Assembly (NCBI RefSeq): GCF_006438725.1
Contig: NZ_RCZD01000002.1
Span: 435,294 to 499,293 of the forward strand
DNA length: 64,000 nt
From: Ewingella americana
GTDB lineage: Bacteria > Pseudomonadota > Gammaproteobacteria > Enterobacterales > Enterobacteriaceae
Direction of reading: 5' to 3'
The notes under the pieces were generated by a model that made no database searches, was not told the origin of the DNA, and was given only the letters and a program-made list of their open reading frames with translations. This document shows, one piece after another, positions 1-8,814 of this stretch. How positions within the stretch are numbered: position 1 is the first letter of the stretch; each line of letters starts with the position of its first letter. The position numbers and the translations under genes were made by a program.

Positions 1-1
1 A

Positions 2-964
2 TCACGCGAACTGCTCTCCTGCCTGAATACCCAGGTGATTGCCACCGTAGGCGAGGACCTGTCGCAGCAGATTTTAGTGCTCAATCAGCGTGATGGCACC
101 CCCGGCGCGGTGCTGTGTGCCATTCCGTTCCTGCGCCCGCGTGATTTGATTGCCAGTCAGGCGGGTCAGTCCGGTAGCGACAAGCAGCTGGCCTTGCAGG
201 AAGCCATCGCCGCGCACTACGAGACACTTTATCAAGCCGCCCTGGCCGAGCGCGAACGCCTCGGCGTGCCATTACCGATCATCGCCACCGGCCACCTGAC
301 TACCGTGGGCGTCAGTACCTCAGACTCCGTGCGCGATATTTATATCGGCACGCTCGACGCCTTCCCGGCGCAGGCTTTTCCGCCGGTAGATTACGTCGCC
401 CTCGGCCATATTCACCGCGCCCAGTGCGTCGCCAAAACCGAACATATTCGTTACAGCGGCTCGCCGATTGCCCTGAGTTTCGACGAACTGAGCAAAGCGA
501 AAAGCGTCTATTTACTCGATTTCGACGGTGCAACGCTTAACGCCATCGACACGCTGGAGATCCCGCAATTTCAGCCGATGCAGATGATCAAAGGCCCGCT
601 CGCCGACATCGAACAACAGTTAACCCAGTTTGCGGATGCCGATAGCAGCAGGCCGGTGTGGCTCGATATTGAAGTCGCCACGCAGGATTACCTCAGCGAT
701 ATTCAGCGCCGCATCCAGGCCCTGACCGCCGACCTGCCGGTCGACGTGGTGTTACTGCGCCGCAGTAAAGAGCAACGGCAAAACAGCATTTCGCAGCAGG
801 AAAAAGAGACGCTCAGCGAACTGAGCGTCGGCGAGGTGTTTGAACGCCGTCTGGCGCTGGAAACGGAGGTGGATGAAGATCGCCAGGCGCGGATGCGTAC
901 GCTGTTCGCGCAGGTTGTCGATCAGGTCACCAGCGGCCAACCCGCAGAGGATGCTGCACCATGA
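2..964 (+). CDS. sbcD: Exonuclease subunit SbcD, 5'-truncated by the window edge
   Basis: C-terminal part (about 320 codons) of SbcD, the metallophosphatase nuclease subunit of the SbcCD (Rad50/Mre11-like) complex that cuts hairpins and DNA ends. The reading frame is open from base 2, so the start and the first phosphodiesterase motifs lie outside the window. Visible are the GHLTTVG and LGHIHRAQ segments, which supply metal-binding histidines of the calcineurin-like fold, followed by the SbcD C-terminal domain. The TGA stop overlaps the sbcC ATG in an ATGA arrangement, so the two genes are translationally coupled. Neighbour and motif agreement make the call firm. Confidence 0.95.
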   Translation, partial: SRELLSCLNTQVIATVGEDLSQQILVLNQRDGTPGAVLCAIPFLRPRDLIASQAGQSGSDKQLALQEAIAAHYETLYQAALAERERLGVPLPIIATGHLTTVGVSTSDSVRDIYIGTLDAFPAQAFPPVDYVALGHIHRAQCVAKTEHIRYSGSPIALSFDELSKAKSVYLLDFDGATLNAIDTLEIPQFQPMQMIKGPLADIEQQLTQFADADSSRPVWLDIEVATQDYLSDIQRRIQALTADLPVDVVLLRRSKEQRQNSISQQEKETLSELSVGEVFERRLALETEVDEDRQARMRTLFAQVVDQVTSGQPAEDAAP

Positions 965-3900
965 AAATTCTCAGCCTGCGTTTAAAGAACCTGAATTCGC
1001 TGCAAGGCGAATGGAAAATCGATTTCACTGCTGAACCTTTCGCCAGCAACGGTTTATTCGCTATCACCGGCCCGACCGGCGCAGGGAAAACCACCCTGCT
1101 CGACGCCATCTGTCTGGCGCTGTATCACCGCACACCACGAATAAAGATTATTTCTAAATCACAAAATGAATTAATGACTCGTAATACCGCCGAGTCTTTA
1201 ACTGAAGTTGAGTTTGAAGTTAAAGGAATTGGATATCGTGCTTTCTGGAGCCAGAGGCGCTCAAGAGATTCCATTAATGGCGGATTATTAGAACCTAAGG
1301 TTGAATTAGCGTTATTGGCTGATGGAAAAATCCTTGCGGATAAAGTCAGTGACAAGATTCGTTTAACTGATGAAATAACTGGCTTAAATTTTTCTCGCTT
1401 CACCAAATCAATGATGTTGTCTCAAGGTGATTTTGCAGCCTTTTTAGAAGCAGATCCTAAAGAAAAGGCGGGACTATTGGAGGAGCTCACGGGCACAGAG
1501 ATCTACGGTCTCATTTCTGAACGTGTGTTTGAGCAAGAAAAAGAAGCACGGATTGCTATGGATAGTTTGCATCAGCGCATGGCGGGCATTGAACTGCTCA
1601 GCGAAGAACAGCGCCAGTTGCTGGAAAGCCAGCTGGCGGCGGTCAGCTGGCAGGAACAGCAGCTAAGCCAGCAATCTCAGATTCGCCAAAAGGATCTTAA
1701 CTGGCTGCACCAGTGGCAACTGGCACAGCAAAAACAGGCCGAATACCAGCGCCAGCTGGCAGCCACAGAACAGGAAGTCGCGCAGGCCGCGCCGCAGTTA
1801 CAGCAACTGGCGCGCAGCGAACCGGCTGAAAAACTGCGCCCGTTGCTCAATGACCGCAACCGTATTCGTCAGGAAAATCAGGCACTGTCTCAGCAGATAA
1901 CTGACCTGACGCAGCAGCAGGAACAGCAGCTGGCACAGATGGCGCCGTTGAATCAGGCGCTGGAACTGGCACGTACCGCCCGTCAGCAACAGCTGCAAGT
2001 TCAGGAGCAACAACAAAAGCTGATCGACGAGCAAGTGCAGCCGCTCGACAACCAGCTCGCCCAGTGGCGTAAAACGCAAGCCGAAACACTGCAATCGCTC
2101 ACTGAAGCGAATAATCAGGTCCGGGAACAACACACCGCCCTCGAACAACTGACCGCCCAACGCGCTCAACTGGAAACCCAAAGCAGCCAGCATCAGACTC
2201 AACAGACCCAACTGACCGCAGCCCTGACCACCCAACAGCAGCAACAGGCCGAGTTGGAGCAACAGCAGCCGCTCGCCGCGTTGCGTTCACGCCAGGCAGA
2301 ACTGGCGCTACTGCGTCCGGTGCGCCAGCAGCTGTTTTCGCTGTCCCAGCTGTACCCGCAAATCAGCCTGCGGGTCGCACAGCAGGCCCAGGAATTCACT
2401 CAGCGCCAAGCAGAACTGGCCGCTGCAGAACAGCAGCTTGAGCTTACCCGCCAGCAATTTAAGCAGCAGAAGGCGCATCTCAATGATGTCGAAAAATTGC
2501 ATGATCAGGAAAAGCTGATTGTCAGTCTGGAGGCCGAGCGTGCCCGTCTGCAAACCGGAGAAGCCTGCCCGCTGTGCGGCTCAACGTCCCATCCGGCGAT
2601 TGAGCGCTATCAGGAAATCAAACCCTCTGAAACGGCGCAACGCGTGGCCGAAATGCGCGCGAAAGCCGAGTCGTTGCATACCGCCGGTACAGAACTACGG
2701 GCCAGAACAGAAAGCCTGAAAGAGCAGCAGTTACGTCTGCAAACCAGCCTGATGCAAGACCAGCAACAGCTGGACTCTCACCTGAATACCTGGCAGCAAC
2801 TTAGCGCGCCGCTGAAATTATCCTTCGCTTTGCAGGACACTGAGAAACTCGGGCAATGGCTGGAAAGTTGCGAGCAGGATGAACAGCAGTGTCAGCGGCA
2901 CATCGCCACTCATGAGCAGGCTGAACGCACGCTGCAACAGGCCAAGGATGCGCTGGCAGCCGCCGTCAATGAACAGCAAAATGCCCGCCAGCAGGCCGCG
3001 CTGTTAACTGAACGCTTTACGCTGATGCAGAAAAATCAGGCGCAGATGCAGCTTCAGCTTACACGCCTGCAACAGCAGTTCAGCGATAGCGAAAAAGCGC
3101 TGGCGGAACTCAGCGCTCAGCGCACCGCCCTGTTTGGCGAACAGCAAATTACTCAGGTGCGTGAACAGCTGCGAACCCAAACGCAGGCGTGCGAGAAAGC
3201 GTTCCAGCTGGCATCGGAACAATTACTGAAAGCACAGGAGCAGCGCGATCGGCTGGCCGGTCAGTTGGCAACGTTGAACCAGCAACAGCAGCAATCTGCT
3301 TTACGTTTGCAGCAGGCCGAAGAAACGTTGCAGCAGGCGCTGAACGCCAGCGAGTTCAGCGACGAAGCGGCACTCGCGCAGGCTTTGCTCGACGATGCTT
3401 TGCGCCAGCAGTTACAACAGCGCAAAGAGCAGCTCCAACAGCGTCAGGCTGAGCACCGCGCCCTGCTCGAACAGGCCAACGCCACGCAGGAACAACTGCG
3501 TCAGGTGCGTCCGAAGACACTCGGTGATAACGACAGCGATGCCGCCACGCTGACGGCTGAGCTGGAACTGCTCTCCCAACAGTTGAAAACCCTGCAACAG
3601 CAGCAAGGCGAGATCCGCAACCAGCTGACCAGCGACATTACGCGTCGCGAAGGCCAGCAGGCGCTGTTCGCGCAGATCACGCAGTCGCAGCAGTTTTGCG
3701 ATGACTGGGGTTATCTCAATGCGCTGATAGGCTCCAGCGACGGCGCGAAATTCCGCAAATTTGCCCAGGGGCTGACGCTGGATCATCTGGTCTATCTGGC
3801 CAATAAACAGCTGGAGAAGCTGCATGGCCGTTATCTGTTGCAGCGCAAAACCAGCGACGCGCTGGAGTTACAGGTGGTGGATACCTGGCAGGCCGACGCG

Positions 3901-4212
3901 GTGCGCGACACCCGCACGCTCTCCGGCGGCGAGAGTTTCCTGGTCAGTCTGGCGCTGGCGCTGGCATTGTCTGATCTGGTCAGCGACAAAACCCGCATCG
4001 ATTCCCTGTTCCTTGATGAAGGTTTCGGCACGCTCGATGCCGATACGCTGGATACCGCCCTCGATGCGCTCGACAGCCTGAATGCTTCAGGTAAAACCAT
4101 CGGCGTTATCAGCCATGTCGAAGCCATGAAAGACCGCATTCCGGTGCAGATCAAAGTCACTAAAGTGAACGGGTTAGGCGTCAGCCGCCTGAGCAGCCAG
4201 TTTAAAGTCTGA
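961..4212 (+). CDS. sbcC: Exonuclease subunit SbcC, Rad50-like ATPase
   Basis: SMC/Rad50-family ATPase partner of SbcD; 1083 residues, slightly longer than E. coli SbcC. The Walker A motif GPTGAGKT is at residues 37-44. A very glutamine-rich coiled coil follows, with the zinc hook CPLC (Cys536, Cys539) at its apex. The ABC signature LSGGES is near residue 987 and the Walker B LFLDE near 1016-1020. The protein tethers and opens DNA ends for SbcD cleavage. Bases about 1135-1560 (residues about 59-200) are clearly AT-richer than the rest of the gene, and the protein there departs from the usual enterobacterial sequence, as if replaced by recombination. Confidence 0.96.
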   Translation: MKILSLRLKNLNSLQGEWKIDFTAEPFASNGLFAITGPTGAGKTTLLDAICLALYHRTPRIKIISKSQNELMTRNTAESLTEVEFEVKGIGYRAFWSQRRSRDSINGGLLEPKVELALLADGKILADKVSDKIRLTDEITGLNFSRFTKSMMLSQGDFAAFLEADPKEKAGLLEELTGTEIYGLISERVFEQEKEARIAMDSLHQRMAGIELLSEEQRQLLESQLAAVSWQEQQLSQQSQIRQKDLNWLHQWQLAQQKQAEYQRQLAATEQEVAQAAPQLQQLARSEPAEKLRPLLNDRNRIRQENQALSQQITDLTQQQEQQLAQMAPLNQALELARTARQQQLQVQEQQQKLIDEQVQPLDNQLAQWRKTQAETLQSLTEANNQVREQHTALEQLTAQRAQLETQSSQHQTQQTQLTAALTTQQQQQAELEQQQPLAALRSRQAELALLRPVRQQLFSLSQLYPQISLRVAQQAQEFTQRQAELAAAEQQLELTRQQFKQQKAHLNDVEKLHDQEKLIVSLEAERARLQTGEACPLCGSTSHPAIERYQEIKPSETAQRVAEMRAKAESLHTAGTELRARTESLKEQQLRLQTSLMQDQQQLDSHLNTWQQLSAPLKLSFALQDTEKLGQWLESCEQDEQQCQRHIATHEQAERTLQQAKDALAAAVNEQQNARQQAALLTERFTLMQKNQAQMQLQLTRLQQQFSDSEKALAELSAQRTALFGEQQITQVREQLRTQTQACEKAFQLASEQLLKAQEQRDRLAGQLATLNQQQQQSALRLQQAEETLQQALNASEFSDEAALAQALLDDALRQQLQQRKEQLQQRQAEHRALLEQANATQEQLRQVRPKTLGDNDSDAATLTAELELLSQQLKTLQQQQGEIRNQLTSDITRREGQQALFAQITQSQQFCDDWGYLNALIGSSDGAKFRKFAQGLTLDHLVYLANKQLEKLHGRYLLQRKTSDALELQVVDTWQADAVRDTRTLSGGESFLVSLALALALSDLVSDKTRIDSLFLDEGFGTLDADTLDTALDALDSLNASGKTIGVISHVEAMKDRIPVQIKVTKVNGLGVSRLSSQFKV

Positions 4213-4355
4213 TTGCCCTCCCCATCACGCCCGTCAGCCTTCAGGCCGACGGGCCAACATTTCTCGTCTAATGGCATCATCCTTCTGGCCGATTTTAACC
4301 GGCGCCGTGATCAATAACACTGTGGATCCCAACGGTTAACAAGTAAGGAAATACC

Positions 4356-4940
4356 ATGCCTCAGGTCTATGTTTTTGTTTACTCCAGTGCCAACCAAACC
4401 TGTCTGATCGCCGAAAAAAAGCAACGCGGATTCTATTTTTCCAGAGCCGCCATCGCGCCGGCAGGACAGATTCTTAATTACTCCGGTCAGGATGTATTAC
4501 CCGGGGGAGCCTTACAAATCAATCCATTACCCGCCGGTGAAAATCCCCAAACAGGGGCAATCCGTGAATTTAATGAAGAGACGGGCGTGGCGCTTGGCGG
4601 GATTGTTTCGGTGGCTCATGAAGTGAGATCGTTTAATGCGCAGGGAAATAACATTACCGGCGTAGCGGGTTTACCCGGGCTGGCATTTCATTGCCTCTAT
4701 TTCAATGTTTCCGCCGCTGTTTTGGCTCAAATGGTGGTCACTATCACCAACAATCTGGCGCTCGCGCTGCCCGGCAAAATGGCCGTGGTGGCCGACGACG
4801 AACTGGCGAGGGTCTTCACTGCGCCCTATCCCCAGTCGAGGAATGTGTTGACGGCATTTGTGAATAACCGGGCAGCCCCTGGCTACGCGGGCAGCACAAA
4901 TAAAGGCTGGTTTGGCAGCATTATGGATGCAAGGCCCTGA
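4356..4940 (+). CDS. Nudix hydrolase family protein
   Basis: 194-residue protein with a recognisable Nudix box: a glutamate, seven residues, then REFNEETGV at about residues 69-77, matching EX7REUXEEXGU. The glycine that usually starts the box is replaced by asparagine. Nudix enzymes cleave nucleoside diphosphates linked to another moiety; the substrate cannot be told from sequence. An AAGGA ribosome-binding site precedes the ATG. It stands alone between sbcC and an oppositely oriented regulator. Enzyme class is well supported, specific function unknown. Confidence 0.7.
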   Translation: MPQVYVFVYSSANQTCLIAEKKQRGFYFSRAAIAPAGQILNYSGQDVLPGGALQINPLPAGENPQTGAIREFNEETGVALGGIVSVAHEVRSFNAQGNNITGVAGLPGLAFHCLYFNVSAAVLAQMVVTITNNLALALPGKMAVVADDELARVFTAPYPQSRNVLTAFVNNRAAPGYAGSTNKGWFGSIMDARP

Positions 4941-4949
4941 TTGAGGGTA

Positions 4950-6044
4950 TCAACCTGCGCCAGACTGCCGCCACTGGCGCGGGCTGATACCAAACCAGCG
5001 ACGAAAAGCGCGCGAAAAAGCGCTGACTTCGGAATACCCAAGCAGCAACGCCATTTCAGAAATCGGCAGTTGCTGCTGTTGCAAGTAATGGGTCGCCAGT
5101 TCACAACGAACTTTATCCACCAGTTGAGTGAAGGTCAGGTTCTGTTCACGCAGGCGGCGCTGTAACGAACTCGGTGACAGCCCCATATTCTCCGCCACAT
5201 CATCCAGCGCCGGCTCCCCGCGCAGTAACGCCTGGCGTACCCGCGAACGAGCGCTGTCCACCACAGACTGCTGCGCCGGTGCATCCGCATTCAGACGGCG
5301 AATAGCATCCTGCATCACCAGTAATAGCGTCTGGTCTCGTTCGGGCATGGTGCGCTGCAAATCCCGCTTGGGGATCAGCAGCGAGTTGTACGGCTGGTCG
5401 AAATAGACCGGCGCATCAAAGGCTTTACAGTGCTCGTGCCACTGCTGCGGGCGCGGATGCTCAAAATGCACTTCGCGCGGTGCCCAGTTTTTGCCCAGCC
5501 CATGACGCAATAAATTGAGGATCATGCCCAGCGTCAGCTCGGCGTCCTGCCGTTTACATAAAATACTGCCGTGACGGATCTGATAATCGAAGCGGTAATG
5601 ATCGCCCTTGTCGACCAGGCGGGTCAGCGTGTTGTGCTGATGAAAAGGAAAGGCATTTACCACATTCTGAATCGCCGTTTCTACCGTGGTTGAACACAGT
5701 CCAATATAACCAATCAGCCCTAATGACTGCGGTTTGAACTGCTTGCCGTAATGCAAACCGAAGTTATCGCAGCCCGACTGCACGGCGGCCTCTTCCAGTA
5801 CCTGGCAGTAATTGGTCAGCCCGAGGCTTAGCGTAGGCTGTTGCAGCAGTTCGGGATTGATACGGCAGATGCCAAGCACGCGGTCAACATCGGCCCCTTT
5901 GGAAAGAATAAATTCGCTCAACCCTGAAGCGGCCGCCGCCAGTACACCACGGTTGCTGGTATCGCGCGGGTCGAGCGCACCGAACGCCCCTCTCAGACCC
6001 GGTTGAAGACCAATGGATGCCTGAAGTAAAGGTTCAGTGTGCAT
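4950..6044 (-). CDS. AraC-family transcriptional regulator
   Basis: 364 residues. The N-terminal two thirds resemble the ligand-sensing domain of the OruR/ArgR-type AraC subfamily (arabinose-binding-like domain). The last about 100 residues form a double helix-turn-helix (LDDVAENMGLSPSSLQRRL, then ISEMALLLGYSEVSAFSRAF) ending in the typical RxWFGxSPRQWR signature. It lies on the same strand as, and 149 bp downstream of, the kinase gene, and is the obvious candidate regulator of the kinase/phospho-lyase/permease cluster. The ligand is unknown; an amino alcohol is an inference from context. Confidence 0.85.
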   Translation of the reverse strand: MHTEPLLQASIGLQPGLRGAFGALDPRDTSNRGVLAAAASGLSEFILSKGADVDRVLGICRINPELLQQPTLSLGLTNYCQVLEEAAVQSGCDNFGLHYGKQFKPQSLGLIGYIGLCSTTVETAIQNVVNAFPFHQHNTLTRLVDKGDHYRFDYQIRHGSILCKRQDAELTLGMILNLLRHGLGKNWAPREVHFEHPRPQQWHEHCKAFDAPVYFDQPYNSLLIPKRDLQRTMPERDQTLLLVMQDAIRRLNADAPAQQSVVDSARSRVRQALLRGEPALDDVAENMGLSPSSLQRRLREQNLTFTQLVDKVRCELATHYLQQQQLPISEMALLLGYSEVSAFSRAFRRWFGISPRQWRQSGAG

Positions 6045-6193
6045 TCTCTTTCACTCCATCACGCAAACAGGTGAAAGGTTTCTGCAAGTTTCGTACCAGC
6101 GTTGAGGAAATGATAAACCGAGCGATGACAGACACTTAGCACAGCACCCAAACGTATGGCTGCACGAAGCGCACGAAATACGTGCAGTCTGCC

Positions 6194-7204
6194 TCAGGCC
6201 AGCGCCTGCCCGACGCGCACCGTTGCCAGATAGTCGCGGCACAGTCTCAGGCTTTCGGCTTCCCATTCACTTCCCAGACTTTGCGCCATGTCAGTGGTGG
6301 CGTGTGAGCCGCGCCAGGCAAGCAGTTGGATCCGCCGCTGGACGATCATCGTCGGGATCACGGCCAGGTCGGCCTCGCTCAGCGGGCAGATTGTCTGGTA
6401 ACCGCGCAGCCAGTGTTCAACCCACTCTGCCGCGCGGGGATGATGCTCAACGAAGCTGATTGCCGCCGCCGCATCATGCATATACCAGCCCATCCCGCAG
6501 TCATCAAAATCGATCACCCGCGTTTCTCCGTTAAGTAACAACAAATTGGTCAGCCGCAGATCGGCATGGATCAGGCCATAACGTTGGGCACTTTTGCCGT
6601 AGCCATGCAGTACGCGGCGGATCTGCGCCAGCGTCTCTTCAATCAGCGGGAAATCCTGTTCGCTCAGACCCGGTGCGTCCTGCCAGCGCCCCCAGTGCCC
6701 CTGCGGGCCAACCATGGTGTCGTTGTCCCAGACAATGCGGCGAAAACCGACAGGTGGCATCCAGCGCTGGCTGTGCTGATGCAAACGGGCGGTGACCGCG
6801 CCCAACTGTGCAAAGGCGCGCGGGTCAACGTCGGTGGTCGGCATGTCACCGTCAATCCAGTGGAACATCACCACGTGGCGACTTTCCGTGGCGTTGACGG
6901 GCAGCGTCTGCACAAGCCGCCCATCCATCCCGGTTAACGGTTCGGGCACCACCATGCCGGTACTGCGCAGCGCATCCAGCCACGCCAACTCGCTCTCTAT
7001 TTCATCACGTTGATGATAATCCCCGCGATGGATCCGCATCGCAAAGCGCAGACCTTCGGTACCCTGCACCCTAAATGTGGCGTTTTCAGAACGACACAAC
7101 AACGAAAGCGAGCCGTGGAAGGCCGCGGGGTAACGCTGCAACGCTTCAGTGGCAAGCTGATTCAGGCTGGCTTGATCGAGGGTATCAGACTGTTTGGCAT
7201 TCAT
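6194..7204 (-). CDS. APH-fold small-molecule kinase, probable amino-alcohol kinase
   Basis: 336 residues from the ATG chosen here, which has GGAG eight bases upstream; a GTG three codons earlier is possible. The aminoglycoside phosphotransferase/choline kinase fold is shown by the catalytic loop HADLRLTNLL and the metal-binding IDFDDCG. Relatives include homoserine kinase ThrB2, ethanolamine/choline kinases and hydroxylysine kinase. It is divergent from a class III PLP enzyme resembling ethanolamine-phosphate phospho-lyase and from an ethanolamine-type permease. The likely role is therefore ATP-dependent phosphorylation of ethanolamine, 1-amino-2-propanol or a related amino alcohol. Antibiotic modification is unlikely in this context. 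Confidence 0.72.
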   Translation of the reverse strand: MNAKQSDTLDQASLNQLATEALQRYPAAFHGSLSLLCRSENATFRVQGTEGLRFAMRIHRGDYHQRDEIESELAWLDALRSTGMVVPEPLTGMDGRLVQTLPVNATESRHVVMFHWIDGDMPTTDVDPRAFAQLGAVTARLHQHSQRWMPPVGFRRIVWDNDTMVGPQGHWGRWQDAPGLSEQDFPLIEETLAQIRRVLHGYGKSAQRYGLIHADLRLTNLLLLNGETRVIDFDDCGMGWYMHDAAAAISFVEHHPRAAEWVEHWLRGYQTICPLSEADLAVIPTMIVQRRIQLLAWRGSHATTDMAQSLGSEWEAESLRLCRDYLATVRVGQALA

Positions 7205-7277
7205 GGGTTTCACTCCGGCAGGTGGCGATGGCTCACTTCAATGAGCCTTCAGAATGAAAGCCGCCCGCCTTTACTGC

Positions 7278-7380
7278 TTGACCCGGCAGCAGCAAATATT
7301 GACCGCAGAACACGCGCAGGCCGGTGAAGGTGAAAACTTGACCGCAGGGCACGTCGATCGCGGCGTTAGGGTCAAGTTTT
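7278..7380. promoter_or_regulatory. TTGACC repeat array in the divergent kinase/phospho-lyase intergenic region
   Basis: TTGACC occurs at 7278, 7299 and 7338, and its complement GGTCAA at 7370. The first two copies are exactly 21 bp apart (two helical turns), a spacing often seen for AraC-family half-sites. The third and fourth form a perfect 11-bp inverted repeat (7333-7343 and 7370-7380) with a 26-bp spacer. It lies between divergent genes next to an AraC-type regulator, so an operator array is the simplest reading. Binding is inferred. Confidence 0.5.
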
Positions 7381-7468
7381 GCCGCCGCACCGGGCGCATT
7401 ATCGGAAAACGTTCAGCACCGGACCCTCCGGTAATGAAGCCCACACAGCCCGCCAGGAGATGACGACC

Positions 7469-8782
7469 ATGTTGAAAACCAATGCTTTTGATGCTGCGAC
7501 CCGCGGTAATATTCCGGCAGAAAGTCTGGCGATGATCGAACGTCGCCGCCGCTTGCTCGGCCCCGCCTATCAGCTGTTTTATAAGAACCCGGTGCATCTG
7601 GTGCGCGGCGAAGGGGTCTGGGTGTACGACGCCGAAGGCCGCCGTTATCTGGATGTTTACAACAACGTGCCGTCAGTGGGGCATTGCCACCCGCACGTCC
7701 TGGAAGCGCTGGTGCGTCAGGCTTCCACTCTCAATACTCACACCCGCTATCTGCATGAGAATGTGTTGAACTTCGCCGAGAAGTTGATCGGCACGATGCC
7801 TGCCGAGTTGAGCCAGGTGATGTTCACCTGCACCGGCAGCGAAGCCAACGATCTGGCGCTGCGTATTGCTGAAGATTTTACCGGCGGCACCGGCGTTATC
7901 GTCACCGAATTCAGTTATCACGGCATGACGAAAGCCATCGCGGGCTTGTCAGCGTCGATGGGGCCTTACGTCAAAGTGAACGGCGATGCGCGGGTGATCC
8001 CGGCTCCGGTGCATAACCCGGCAAATCCGGCCGCAGTCGGCAAGAAATTTGCCAACGATATTCGCGCCGCCCTGGCTGATATGCAGCGCCACGGCATTAA
8101 ACCAGCAGCACTGATGATTGACACCTTTTTCACCAGCGACGGGGGGTTCTTCGATCCGGCAGGTTTCTTGCAAGAAGCTATTGACGTGGTGCATGACGCC
8201 GGGGCGCTATATATCGCCGACGAAGTGCAACCGGGCTATGGCCGCTCAGGCGAGCACTGGTGGGGTTTCCAGCGTCACGGCGTGCTGCCGGACATCGTGT
8301 CGCTCGGCAAACCGATGGGCAACGGTCACCCGATGGCAGGCATTACCATTCAGCCGCATATCCTTGAGCGTTTCGGCAATGAGTCGAGCTATTTCAATAC
8401 CTTCGGCGGTAACACGGTGTCATCCGCCGTCGGGCTGGCGGTGCTGGAAGTGATTGAGCAGGAGAACCTGATCCCAAGCGTGGGACGCGCAGGAAAAGCC
8501 ATTGTTGAAGGCATCAGTGCACTGGCACAACGCTTCCCGGCAATTGGCAATGTACGCGGTGCCGGGTTGTTTGTCAGCGTCGACTTCGTGACCTCTGACG
8601 GTGCACCGGGCTGCGCCACTGCACTGGCAGTGGTCAATGCGTTGCGTGAGGAAGGTGTATTGATCGGCGCGTCAGGCCCTCAGGCCAATATTCTAAAAAT
8701 TCGTCCGCCGCTGGTGTTCACCACCGAACACAGCCAGATCCTGGTCAGCGCGCTGGAAAATGTCTTAAGCAAAATGTTCTGA
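7469..8782 (+). CDS. Class III PLP enzyme, probable ethanolamine-phosphate (amino-alcohol phosphate) phospho-lyase
   Basis: 437 residues from the ATG at 7469, nine bases after AGGAG; an ATG at 7460 would abut that site. The aminotransferase class III fold is clear, with the PLP lysine in LGKPMGNGHP (Lys281) and the EVQPGYGR segment. The run SSYFNTFGGN followed by VGLAVLEV and NVRGAGLF closely resembles animal ETNPPL/PHYKPL, lyases that eliminate phosphate and ammonia from phosphoethanolamine or phosphohydroxylysine. With a kinase and an ethanolamine-type permease beside it, a lyase role (amino-alcohol phosphate to aldehyde, ammonia and phosphate) is more likely than transamination. Substrate is inferred. 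Confidence 0.75.
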   Translation: MLKTNAFDAATRGNIPAESLAMIERRRRLLGPAYQLFYKNPVHLVRGEGVWVYDAEGRRYLDVYNNVPSVGHCHPHVLEALVRQASTLNTHTRYLHENVLNFAEKLIGTMPAELSQVMFTCTGSEANDLALRIAEDFTGGTGVIVTEFSYHGMTKAIAGLSASMGPYVKVNGDARVIPAPVHNPANPAAVGKKFANDIRAALADMQRHGIKPAALMIDTFFTSDGGFFDPAGFLQEAIDVVHDAGALYIADEVQPGYGRSGEHWWGFQRHGVLPDIVSLGKPMGNGHPMAGITIQPHILERFGNESSYFNTFGGNTVSSAVGLAVLEVIEQENLIPSVGRAGKAIVEGISALAQRFPAIGNVRGAGLFVSVDFVTSDGAPGCATALAVVNALREEGVLIGASGPQANILKIRPPLVFTTEHSQILVSALENVLSKMF

Positions 8783-8814
8783 CCTTCCCTTTTATCTGGT
8801 TTCAGGAGAGCACG

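Noticed and set aside
1798-2262. Leucine-rich reverse frame antisense to sbcC
   Set aside because: Arises from the Gln-rich coiled coil of sbcC read backwards (CAG becomes CTG); not a gene.
7379-7468. Upstream extension of the phospho-lyase gene
   Set aside because: No ribosome-binding site at 7379, and it overlaps the operator-like repeats; the ATG at 7469 has AGGAG at proper distance.
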